64,000 nucleotides of DNA from Bacteroidota bacterium. Lineage in GTDB: Bacteria; Bacteroidota; Bacteroidia; J057; JADKCL01. Where the stretch lies: assembly GCA_016718825.1 (NCBI GenBank), contig JADKCL010000005.1, forward strand, positions 124,001 to 188,000, written 5' to 3'. The notes under the pieces are model-generated. The model saw only the letters and a list, made by a program, of their open reading frames with translations, ran no database searches and was not told the DNA's origin. The translations under genes and the position numbers were made by a program. Below, one piece after another: positions 17,205 through 24,505 of this stretch. Numbering within the stretch: the first letter of the stretch is position 1; each line of letters begins with the position of its first letter.

Positions 17205-17341
17205 GGATTTTTTGCATGCCATCAGAATTGCGAATCCGAAATGCATTTTTCGCAAGAACTTGCTATATTTAAGGCTTTGAAGGAGGGTTTGAGGGGATGA
17301 TCGCCGAAGTCTAAAGTCCGTCAGCCAAAAAAGTCAGTATC

Positions 17342-18400
17342 ATGGGCAGCATGTTCCAATCCAAGTCAGTCGCACCCTTGCAGCGCAAGGAGGCCATTCG
17401 CCAAGATCAGCCGGAAATGAGCAAACAAAGTGGAACCGTCATGGCGCCACCCAAGTTTGGATTTGCCGGAGGCGAAAAGACGGTTCAGAAAAAGGGATTG
17501 CTCAGCGGCAAAAAGCTGGAAGCTGCAAAGGCATTTTATGCAGGAAATACAGCCGACTTCAGCGAGGAGATCATCAAGCAAATTCAGGCTAAAGTAGGCA
17601 CGCCCGAGTCCGGTACCATGGACGATGCCACTTTGCAGGCCATCGCCAAGTTCCAGAAATCCGCCGGACTTTCTGCCGACGGCATGCTTGGCCCCAAAAC
17701 CCTTCCGAAGTTGTTTGCTCACGGTCTTGCTACGAGCGAAGTCGAACAGGAATTTTCACAGGACTACCTCGGCATTGATTGGTCGAGCTTGAAAACGGCC
17801 GAGCAACGTGGCGGCAAGATGGTGGAGCTCATCAACAAGCAACTCAAGGCAGCCGGCGTTCCTGAATGCGCCGTGCGCGTGGGCGACCTCGGTGAGGATT
17901 CCGGCCAATTTGACTTCACCGACTGGACGATCCTGGTTGGCAATGACTTTTTGAGCCAGGAAAAATTGACGCAAAAGCAACTCGATGACTTTGCCAATAC
18001 CGTCATCCACGAAGCCCGCCACGCCGAGCAATGGTTCAACATGGCGCAAAAACTCGCAGGCGAAGGTAAAAAGGCCAAGGATATCGCTGACGAAATGGGT
18101 ATTCCTTCCAAGATTGCCAAGGCAGCTTGCGCTAATCCGATCGGGAAGGGCGAGGTCAAATCGCTCGTGGCCAAAAATTGGTACGAAAGCATCTACGGCA
18201 GCGGTAGCGATCACCGCGAACAAGTGTTGGGCGACGATGGCTCCTACGAAGACTACCGCAACCTGCCCGAGGAAAGTGATGCTTGGCGTGTGGGCGACGA
18301 ATTTGACGTGACCCTCAAAACCGAGCGGAAAGTGGCGGCCAAAAAAGCAGCTAAAGCCAAGGCCGATGCAAAAAAGGCCGACAAAAAGAAGAAGAAATAG
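17342..18400 (+). CDS. putative zinc metallopeptidase with peptidoglycan-binding domain
   Basis: A 352-residue protein without a classical signal peptide. Residues 1-55 are low-complexity (VAPLQRKE, VQKKG), like the N-termini of eCIS-associated DUF4157 proteins. Residues about 75-125 form a PG_binding_1 domain (GTMDDATLQAIAKFQKSAGL, ADGMLGPKT). The rest is a zincin-like domain with VIHEARHAEQWF, where HEARH at 223-227 fits HExxH, and a downstream YRNLPEESDAWRVGD whose glutamate could be the third ligand. The tail (about 330-352) is almost pure Ala and Lys. An effector or wall-active peptidase is possible; no secretion needle genes lie nearby. A small secreted protein begins 8 bases downstream. 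Confidence 0.65.
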   Translation: MGSMFQSKSVAPLQRKEAIRQDQPEMSKQSGTVMAPPKFGFAGGEKTVQKKGLLSGKKLEAAKAFYAGNTADFSEEIIKQIQAKVGTPESGTMDDATLQAIAKFQKSAGLSADGMLGPKTLPKLFAHGLATSEVEQEFSQDYLGIDWSSLKTAEQRGGKMVELINKQLKAAGVPECAVRVGDLGEDSGQFDFTDWTILVGNDFLSQEKLTQKQLDDFANTVIHEARHAEQWFNMAQKLAGEGKKAKDIADEMGIPSKIAKAACANPIGKGEVKSLVAKNWYESIYGSGSDHREQVLGDDGSYEDYRNLPEESDAWRVGDEFDVTLKTERKVAAKKAAKAKADAKKADKKKKK

Positions 18401-18407
18401 AATCCAA

Positions 18408-18887
18408 ATGAAGACAATGTTCCTGTTGGGGCTTTTGTTGATCAACTTGCAATCTATGACGGAGAAGAAGAGAGATATCGGGGATTGTATCCGGTACCAA
18501 ATCACTGAGTTTGAAAAATTTGGACCCAGCTATGCTGCCGTACGCGCGGGGCATTCTGTACCAGATGAACCCCATTTCGCAACGCAATTCGGGGTAACCG
18601 ATCCCGTATGCCCAGCCGAACTCACTTTTGTGAAGGAAGCTGCCGGCGAACGCTTGGGAGCCATTTATTTTACTCTGATTGGGAAAACGACACTTGCTGA
18701 TCTGAGCAAGACCTTCGGGGAATTCAAACTTCTTCCGCCGACACCTTCCAAAAAATGGTCAGCGATTGCCAATTACAGTTCGGGAAGTGCAACGCAGGAA
18801 TATGCGATCATCGCCTCCGCCAACGAGAAGATCGATGAAAAGACGAAGCTGCATCAGTTGACGATTCGCATCGACTACGAAGACTGA
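18408..18887 (+). CDS. small secreted hypothetical protein next to the metallopeptidase
   Basis: A 159-residue protein beginning with MKTMFLLGLLLINLQS, which reads as a short signal peptide, followed by a soluble domain with alternating beta-strand character. I recognise no family. The ATG at 18408 is 8 bases after the metallopeptidase stop, which implies co-transcription. Such tight pairing could reflect an inhibitor or immunity role, but the sequence gives no direct evidence. Confidence 0.55.
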   Translation: MKTMFLLGLLLINLQSMTEKKRDIGDCIRYQITEFEKFGPSYAAVRAGHSVPDEPHFATQFGVTDPVCPAELTFVKEAAGERLGAIYFTLIGKTTLADLSKTFGEFKLLPPTPSKKWSAIANYSSGSATQEYAIIASANEKIDEKTKLHQLTIRIDYED

Positions 18888-18970
18888 AAAGCATTTGCGC
18901 TTTCCAAATCCAAACATAAATCAGCGAATTACCGGACCGCGCTTCGCGATCTTTTCTGTATTTTTCGGGC

Positions 18971-20326
18971 ATGGCAAAGATCAACTTAGAAGCACCGATC
19001 ATTTTGCTCGGCGCAGGCCTGAGCAGTGGACTCATGGCCGCCTATTTGGGGCGCCGCGGATTTAAGGTCGAAGTGTATGAACGCCGTCCCGATCCCCGCA
19101 CGACCGACCTTTACGTCGGCAAATCCATCAACTTGGCAATCTCCGTCCGCGGATTGTTTGCGATGAAAGACGTCGGATTGGAGGATGCGGTCAAGGAAAT
19201 GTGTATTCCGATGCATGGCCGCATGATTCACGACCGCCAAGGCAATACCGATTTTCAGTTTTACAGCAAAGACGGTCAAAAGGCCATCAATTCGATTTCG
19301 CGCGGGGATCTCAACATCCTGCTCATCAATACTGCGGCCTCTTTTCCGAATGTCAGCTTTCATTTCGACCACCGTTGTGTGGGAATGGACCTCGATACGG
19401 GCGAAGCATTGTTGTTGAATGAAAAAACGGGCGAAAACCTGCGCGTTTCCGGACAAACGGTGATCGCTTGCGATGGCGCCTTCTCGGGTGCACGCGCGAG
19501 TTTGCTGCGGTCGCCACGGTTCAATTTTTCGCAGACGTATCATCCTGCTTCCTACAAAGAATTGAGCTTCAGGCCTTCGGAGGATGGAAAATGGCGGATC
19601 GAAAGCAATGCTTTGCACATTTGGCCACGCGGCAGCTTTATGCTCATTGCCCTGCCCAATATGGATGGAAGCTTCACGGTGACGCTGTTTTATCCAGCCG
19701 TGGGGCCGGATAGCTTTGAGACACTGAACACCGCCGAGGCGGTTGAGGCTTTTTTCGCAAAGGAATTCCCCGATGCCAAAGCCTTGATTCCCAATCTCGC
19801 CGAAGAGTTTTTCAGCAATCCAACGGGTGAGTTGGTGACGGTGAAATGCGATCCCTGGCATTTTGGCGGAAAATGTGCCTTGGTGGGCGATGCCGCGCAT
19901 GCGGTCGTTCCATTTTACGGGCAGGGGATGAATGCGGCATTCGAAGATTGCACCGTCTTGAACAATTGTATCGTCGAAGGCAAGGATTGGGAGGAAGTCT
20001 TCGCAGAATACAGCCGGCAACGCGTCGCCAATGGACAAGCGATTGCCGACATGGCCGTCGACAACTATTTTGAGATGCGCGACCGCGTCGGTGACCCCAA
20101 TTGGCGCTTCAGGAAACTCATCGAGCACAAACTCGAAAAGACTTTCCCTGAAAGTTATGTTTCCCGCTACGAAATGGTGTCCTTCACACGTACGCCGTAT
20201 GCCGAGGCCTTGCGACGGGGCGGTATCAACGATGAAATTTTGCATGCACTTGCTGCAAATCTTACTGATGTCGAGCAAGTTGATCTCAGCTTGGCCGAGC
20301 AGTTGATCAAGGAAAAGCTGGGGTAG
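18971..20326 (+). CDS. kmo: kynurenine 3-monooxygenase
   Basis: A 451-residue FAD-dependent hydroxylase converting kynurenine to 3-hydroxykynurenine. The flavin-binding GAGLSSGLMAAYLGRRG is followed by VYERRPD, then GKSINLAISVRG, SISRGDLN, the second flavin motif VGDAAHAVVPFYGQGMNAA with FEDC, and a C-terminal helical region. The GKSINLA and FYGQGMNAAFEDC stretches distinguish KMO from other group A hydroxylases. With nbaC (2045-2566) it supports the tryptophan-to-NAD route; kynureninase and tryptophan dioxygenase must lie elsewhere. It is apparently a single-gene unit. Confidence 0.95.
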   Translation: MAKINLEAPIILLGAGLSSGLMAAYLGRRGFKVEVYERRPDPRTTDLYVGKSINLAISVRGLFAMKDVGLEDAVKEMCIPMHGRMIHDRQGNTDFQFYSKDGQKAINSISRGDLNILLINTAASFPNVSFHFDHRCVGMDLDTGEALLLNEKTGENLRVSGQTVIACDGAFSGARASLLRSPRFNFSQTYHPASYKELSFRPSEDGKWRIESNALHIWPRGSFMLIALPNMDGSFTVTLFYPAVGPDSFETLNTAEAVEAFFAKEFPDAKALIPNLAEEFFSNPTGELVTVKCDPWHFGGKCALVGDAAHAVVPFYGQGMNAAFEDCTVLNNCIVEGKDWEEVFAEYSRQRVANGQAIADMAVDNYFEMRDRVGDPNWRFRKLIEHKLEKTFPESYVSRYEMVSFTRTPYAEALRRGGINDEILHALAANLTDVEQVDLSLAEQLIKEKLG

Positions 20327-20376
20327 GAGTTTGATTCGGGCATAAATGCGCTGGGCGTAACTTTGGTGACGAATTT

Positions 20377-20396
20377 TCTGTAACATTGGTTACAGA
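20377..20396. promoter_or_regulatory. CRP/FNR-like palindromic operator candidate
   Basis: TCTGTAAC and GTTACAGA form an 8-bp inverted repeat around the spacer ATTG. The TGTAAC-N4-GTTACA symmetry and size are those of CRP/FNR-family sites. It is centred about 37 bases before a TAGTTTTG box at 20416-20423, close to where a class II activator would bind. Downstream are the DUF6132 and rhodanese genes. Confidence 0.5.
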
Positions 20397-20415
20397 GACG
20401 GGCTTTGTAGCGGTA

Positions 20416-20423
20416 TAGTTTTG
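20416..20423 (+). promoter_or_regulatory. Bacteroidota -7 box candidate (TAnnTTTG)
   Basis: TAGTTTTG matches the Bacteroidota housekeeping -7 consensus. No TTG is present at the expected -33 position, where the palindrome sits instead. The predicted transcript would start at or next to the GTG start codon, implying a leaderless message if the box is real. Confidence 0.35.
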
Positions 20424-20427
20424 TAGT

Positions 20428-20649
20428 GTGGGAAAACTCAAATACGGATATATCTACCTGACGCTCGGCCTTCTAGGCTTGCTTGGTGGCTTCCTCTACT
20501 GGAACTTTTGGGGCTGTACCGACAGCTGCCCAATTGATTCAAGTTGGAAGCTCAGCATGGCGCGGGGCGGTATCATCGGACTTTGTGTCGCCGCAATTTT
20601 TCAACCTTCAAAGCGTAAGTCAACGTCTTCAAATCCCGAAGTGCAATGA
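20428..20649 (+). CDS. DUF6132-like small membrane protein
   Basis: A 73-residue protein starting at GTG, with two hydrophobic segments. The pattern LGGFLYWNFWGCTDSCPI followed by a second glycine-rich helix (ARGGIIGLCVAAIF) resembles the DUF6132 family, whose members have a paired-cysteine GC..SCPI loop. The two cysteines suggest a redox or sulfur role. Its stop overlaps the rhodanese ATG by four bases, so the two are translationally coupled. Confidence 0.7.
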   Translation: MGKLKYGYIYLTLGLLGLLGGFLYWNFWGCTDSCPIDSSWKLSMARGGIIGLCVAAIFQPSKRKSTSSNPEVQ

Positions 20650-21101
20650 GAAAATTCTTCAAAATCAGCATTTTAGCATCGTTTGCCAGCCTGTTTTTCT
20701 TGGCCGCCGGTTGTCAGGCGCAGCAGGAAGCAACAGGCAATTCGCCAGCAACCACAGCCGCACCTGCCAAAGCCCAAGGCGTTCAGACGATTGGTCCGGT
20801 TGAGGCGGAAAAAATGATGGCCGAAAATGCCAGTCTTCAAATCCTCGACGTGCGCACACCTGAGGAGGTTGCCCTCGGCACGATCAAAGGCGCCAAAGTC
20901 ATCAATTGGTTTGATGCAGATTTTGCTTCCCGTGCCGAAACAACATTTGACAAGGCACTTCCGATCGTTGTATATTGCAAGGCCGGAAGCCGTAGTTCTC
21001 AAGCATCCGAAAAGTTGAAGGAAAAAGGCTTTACCAATATTTATAACCTTCAGGGCGGAATGATGAAGTGGGAAGGTGAAGGTCACCCTGTACAGAAATA
21101 G
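20646..21101 (+). CDS. rhodanese-domain lipoprotein
   Basis: A 151-residue exported protein. The signal peptide ends in FFLAAGC, a lipobox, so the mature protein should be membrane-anchored by Cys23. An Ala/Thr-rich linker is followed by one rhodanese domain with ILDVRTPEEVALG and the active-site loop VYCKAGSRSSQA. It likely transfers sulfane sulfur in the periplasm. It is coupled to the preceding DUF6132 protein and ends before a bidirectional terminator. Confidence 0.88.
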   Translation: MRKFFKISILASFASLFFLAAGCQAQQEATGNSPATTAAPAKAQGVQTIGPVEAEKMMAENASLQILDVRTPEEVALGTIKGAKVINWFDADFASRAETTFDKALPIVVYCKAGSRSSQASEKLKEKGFTNIYNLQGGMMKWEGEGHPVQK

Positions 21102-21204
21102 AAGTTTTGTTTGTTGGTAGAGTTTGGATTGTAAGGAAAGCGGGCGCAAGCTTTCCGATTTTAGGAATAGATCGAAATGTTAGACGAAAAACAGCCCACA
21201 AAAA

Positions 21205-21246
21205 AATGCTTGGAACCACATGCGTAGCCCCAAGCATTCTCTTTTA
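21205..21246. terminator. bidirectional intrinsic terminator
   Basis: AATGCTTGG (21205-21213) pairs perfectly with CCAAGCATT (21230-21238). A run of A precedes it and a T-rich stretch follows, so it can end both the rhodanese transcript and the convergent comA transcript. Confidence 0.7.
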
Positions 21247-21259
21247 GATCGGGAAACCT

Positions 21260-22018
21260 TTACTTCAAAAACGTGAAGAAAGTATCTCCGCGCAGACCCA
21301 TGCGCAACGTTTCCAGGGCGATGGCTTCGCTAGGCGCGATGTTGCCGAGGTTGGCGTTGGTGCCGAGCAGCTGAATGAACCAGACTTGCTGTGCTTTCAA
21401 TGGTGCTTCCCACATGATTTTTTCCGAAGGCACGTAGTGCATGATCTCGTCGATCAAGCCGGAGTTGGCGGAGCCGGATTTTTCAAACACACCGACGGTG
21501 CCGCTTTCGCGGGCCTCGGCAATCACTTTCCAAGAACCGGCTTCGAGCTCGATGTTCATCAATTCGACCCATTTGTAGGGCGGAATCACGACATTGGCAT
21601 CCTTGCTACCGACCTCGGAAAGCACGCGGAAATCTTGGGCGAGCGTGCGGATATAGCCAATCTTGTCTTCGGTGGTCATGTCGATGCTGCCATCGCTCAC
21701 TTCGACGACTTGGCATTTGTGGTGCTCGATGAGACGACGGTAATCGTCAAATTGGCCACGGATCACGTAGGCTTCCATCAAGGTGCCTCCGAAATAATAG
21801 GGCATGCCGGCGGCGCGGTACACTTCCAGCTTCTTGGCCAAGTTGTTGGTCACGACACTCGTGCCAAAACCCAGTTTCACGACATCGATCGTATGACCTG
21901 CTACATCCATCAAGTCTTCGGCTTCGCGTATGCTCAAGCCTTTGTCCATGACCATGGTGATGCCAGACTCACGCGGCTTCGCGGTTCTGTAAGGGAGATT
22001 TTTTAATTCGAAACTCAT
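21260..22018 (-). CDS. comA: phosphosulfolactate synthase-like protein
   Basis: A 252-residue TIM-barrel protein of the ComA family, which adds sulfite to phosphoenolpyruvate to form (2R)-phospho-3-sulfolactate. Family features seen are GITMVMDKGLSIREAEDLM at the start, VVKLGFGTS, YYFGGTLMEAYVIRGQFDDY, VVEVSDGSIDM and RVLSEVGSKD. Archaea use ComA for coenzyme M. In Bacteroidota it could feed sulfolactate or cysteate for sulfonolipids, though no other pathway gene is adjacent. Its ATG overlaps the TPR gene stop by four bases. Confidence 0.85.
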   Translation of the reverse strand: MSFELKNLPYRTAKPRESGITMVMDKGLSIREAEDLMDVAGHTIDVVKLGFGTSVVTNNLAKKLEVYRAAGMPYYFGGTLMEAYVIRGQFDDYRRLIEHHKCQVVEVSDGSIDMTTEDKIGYIRTLAQDFRVLSEVGSKDANVVIPPYKWVELMNIELEAGSWKVIAEARESGTVGVFEKSGSANSGLIDEIMHYVPSEKIMWEAPLKAQQVWFIQLLGTNANLGNIAPSEAIALETLRMGLRGDTFFTFLK

Positions 22019-23433
22019 TCTATAACGTATTGAGCAATCAGATTTTTCACGGTGGGAAGGTCTGCAAGCGCGGGTTCGATGCGCAGCATGATTTTGTATT
22101 TACTTGGGTCGAGCAACAGGCCATTCTCCAAATAATTGGCGCCCTTGCTCACCTTCTTTTTCATGTAGCAGAATGCAGCTGCTTGAAAATACAATTCGGC
22201 CATCGATGGATTGAGCTTGATGCCCTCGGCAAGGAAGGAAATCGCGCCATCCTTGTTGTCATCATCCCAGAGCAGATGGGCCCATTCTTGCCACATTTTC
22301 AGCTCGTTGCTGTTCAGGCGCAAGGCCTGCTGCAGCGCCTCGTAGGCTGAAAGTGTATGGCCAACCTGATATTCGCAGGTGGCAAGGGAAACCCAAGTAT
22401 CAAAATTTTCCGAATCAATCGTGGCGGCCTTTTTGTAGAAAGTGATCGCCTCCGAAGGTTTTTCCTGACATTCCATGCAATAGCCCAAGCCTACCCAAGC
22501 GTCAGTGTACTCAGGATTGGAATCGGTGCAGCGGAAGTAGTATTTCACGGCCATCGCATAATGCCCCAAGTGTTCGTAGCATTCCGCGATGTTGTAGTGA
22601 ATGGAAAGGTCGGGCTTTTCATGGACGCAAGCCTCGAGGAAGCACTTGAGCGCCTCTTCGTACTTTTCCAAGTCCATCAACACATTGCCCTTATTGTACC
22701 ATGCGGAGGCAAAACTGTCTTCGATGGCCAAAGCAAAGTCGTAGCAATCAATGGCCTTTTCAAAAAGCCCAAGTCGCGCGTACAAGATGCCCAGGTTGTA
22801 CCAAACAGGATAGGCAAAAGGCTGCTTGTCGAGAAAACTATTGTAGAGTGCTACGGCATCATCGACTTTTTCCTGACTTTCCAGGCAATATGCCAATTCG
22901 TAGACCGGCTCCTCAAAGTCGGGCTGCAACTCGATCGCCTTGCGAAAGCATTTTTCGGCGTCCTTGACGTGGCCGAGGTTTTGGGCGAGGTTGCCCATGT
23001 GAAACCAGACTTCCTCGGGGGTATCGGTCAGCGACAGGAATTTTTCCAAGGAAGCCATGGCCTCCTTGTATTTTCCGAGCTGAGAAAGGATTTCGGAATC
23101 GAGAAAAACATAGTCCAACTGCGTCGGATTGATTTCCATCGCACGTTTGACCTCTCGACGGGCCTCCTTGAGCTTGCCCATTTCCAAAAGGACCGTCGCC
23201 CGCTTGAAAAACAATTCCTCGCTGTTGGGGTGTTGTTTCAGGCTGTAATTCACCAAGTTCAAAGCCTTGCTGAATTTGTTGTGACGCATGTAATAGAAAA
23301 AAAGATCCTCCAGCGTGAGCATGTCAAAGAAATGGTAGGCATCTCCCTTGAGCATAGCTTCAAAACGGCTCGCCTCTTGTTGCAGCCGTTGATCGCCTTG
23401 GTCTTCTTGCCCGAAATCTTCGAATCTTTCCAT
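22015..23433 (-). CDS. tetratricopeptide repeat protein
   Basis: A 472-residue soluble protein made almost entirely of TPR units, about eleven in tandem from residue 40 to 460. They show typical W..LG..Y...G...A...Y..A patterns such as AWYNKGNVLMDLEKYEEA and VWYNLGILYARLGLFEKA. There is no signal peptide, so it should be a cytoplasmic scaffold. It is translationally coupled to comA, yet no shared function is obvious. The acidic N-terminus (EDFGQEDQGDQ) is outside the repeats. Confidence 0.85.
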   Translation of the reverse strand: MERFEDFGQEDQGDQRLQQEASRFEAMLKGDAYHFFDMLTLEDLFFYYMRHNKFSKALNLVNYSLKQHPNSEELFFKRATVLLEMGKLKEARREVKRAMEINPTQLDYVFLDSEILSQLGKYKEAMASLEKFLSLTDTPEEVWFHMGNLAQNLGHVKDAEKCFRKAIELQPDFEEPVYELAYCLESQEKVDDAVALYNSFLDKQPFAYPVWYNLGILYARLGLFEKAIDCYDFALAIEDSFASAWYNKGNVLMDLEKYEEALKCFLEACVHEKPDLSIHYNIAECYEHLGHYAMAVKYYFRCTDSNPEYTDAWVGLGYCMECQEKPSEAITFYKKAATIDSENFDTWVSLATCEYQVGHTLSAYEALQQALRLNSNELKMWQEWAHLLWDDDNKDGAISFLAEGIKLNPSMAELYFQAAAFCYMKKKVSKGANYLENGLLLDPSKYKIMLRIEPALADLPTVKNLIAQYVIE

Positions 23434-23562
23434 TCAGTATCGAACGTGTTTTGGTTGGCCCAAATTGGCTTTCCCTTGGCGTCCTGAAACGTCGACATCA
23501 CTGCCAATCGTTCCGCTTCATTCAAATTACCACATAATTTCAGAGACAGAAGGCAAAATTAT

Positions 23563-24492
23563 TCACAATTCCTTCGCCTGTCCTTGCGGTTGGTCAGGCT
23601 TGCGCATGCTTACCAACCAAACCCCTGCAAATATCAGGAAAATAAACGGAATCGATAACCAAGTTACCTCGCCCATGCCCAATCCCGCCGAGAGCAAGGT
23701 CACAAAAACCGGCTGTGCATAGATGTAAATGCCGACCGCAGACGAGGGTAACCGCTTCATTGCCCAGGCATTCAGCCAATAGGCGCCAATCGTAGCAAAA
23801 ACGATCAGGAATCCGATTCGGAGCACAACTTCGGTCGTGAAGATTCCGGTGGGTACTTGCGAAAGTGGGACGATACCGATCAGGATATTGGGGATGGATC
23901 CCAAGAGGAACAACCATTTAATGATCGTGAAGGTATTGTATTTCTGCACCAAGGGCCTGACAAACACCAAGTAAAGTCCATAGGATGCTGCGTTCACCAT
24001 GATCATCAAATCTCCGGAAATCGTGGCGCCGCCGACTTGAAAGGTTTGGTCACTCCCGCTGAGGATCAATCCCAATGCGCCGGCAAACGAAATGATCAAT
24101 CCAGACAATGTCCGCATTGAAAACCGTTCCTCGCGCAAAACCCAGGCTGCCAGAAAAACAAAAACCGGCGTGAGAATCATCAAAACCGAGGCATTGACCC
24201 GGCTTGTCAGCGAAAGGCCCCACAAGAAAAAGGTTTGGTTGACCGAGACGCCAAAAAATGCCGCGAGCAGCAACCTTCCGAAATCACGCCGTTCGCGTAC
24301 GCGCTCCCGCACAAACAGCGCATGGTAGCCCCAAAAGAAGCCTGCCGTCAATGCACAGCGAATGGCCAAAACCGCAAAACTGTTGATGCCCGTGGCAAAG
24401 ACCGGTTTGAGTACAAAATAATTGAGGCCATAAAACAGGGCCACCGCAGCCAATGCCAAGTGGGCGAGCAAAGCTGTAGGGCGTTTGTTCAA
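23563..24492 (-). CDS. EamA/DMT superfamily transporter
   Basis: A 309-residue membrane protein with ten hydrophobic helices arranged as two EamA repeats, each about 140 residues. Features include FFWGYHALFVRER, NASVLMILTPVFVFLAAWVL at the repeat edge and SSAVGIYIYAQPVFVTLLSA in the second half. DMT exporters move small metabolites; the substrate cannot be inferred. It lies 13 bases downstream of the large surface protein gene on the same strand. Confidence 0.88.
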   Translation of the reverse strand: MNKRPTALLAHLALAAVALFYGLNYFVLKPVFATGINSFAVLAIRCALTAGFFWGYHALFVRERVRERRDFGRLLLAAFFGVSVNQTFFLWGLSLTSRVNASVLMILTPVFVFLAAWVLREERFSMRTLSGLIISFAGALGLILSGSDQTFQVGGATISGDLMIMVNAASYGLYLVFVRPLVQKYNTFTIIKWLFLLGSIPNILIGIVPLSQVPTGIFTTEVVLRIGFLIVFATIGAYWLNAWAMKRLPSSAVGIYIYAQPVFVTLLSAGLGMGEVTWLSIPFIFLIFAGVWLVSMRKPDQPQGQAKEL

Positions 24493-24505
24493 GCGGAATT
24501 GCGGA

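Noticed and set aside
15835..17217. 460-codon minus-strand frame opposite the second amidohydrolase gene
   Set aside because: Antisense shadow of a gene with clear family motifs; GC-rich codons make such frames common.
18986..20386. 466-codon minus-strand frame opposite kmo
   Set aside because: Kmo motifs on the plus strand are unambiguous; the antisense frame has no recognisable domain.
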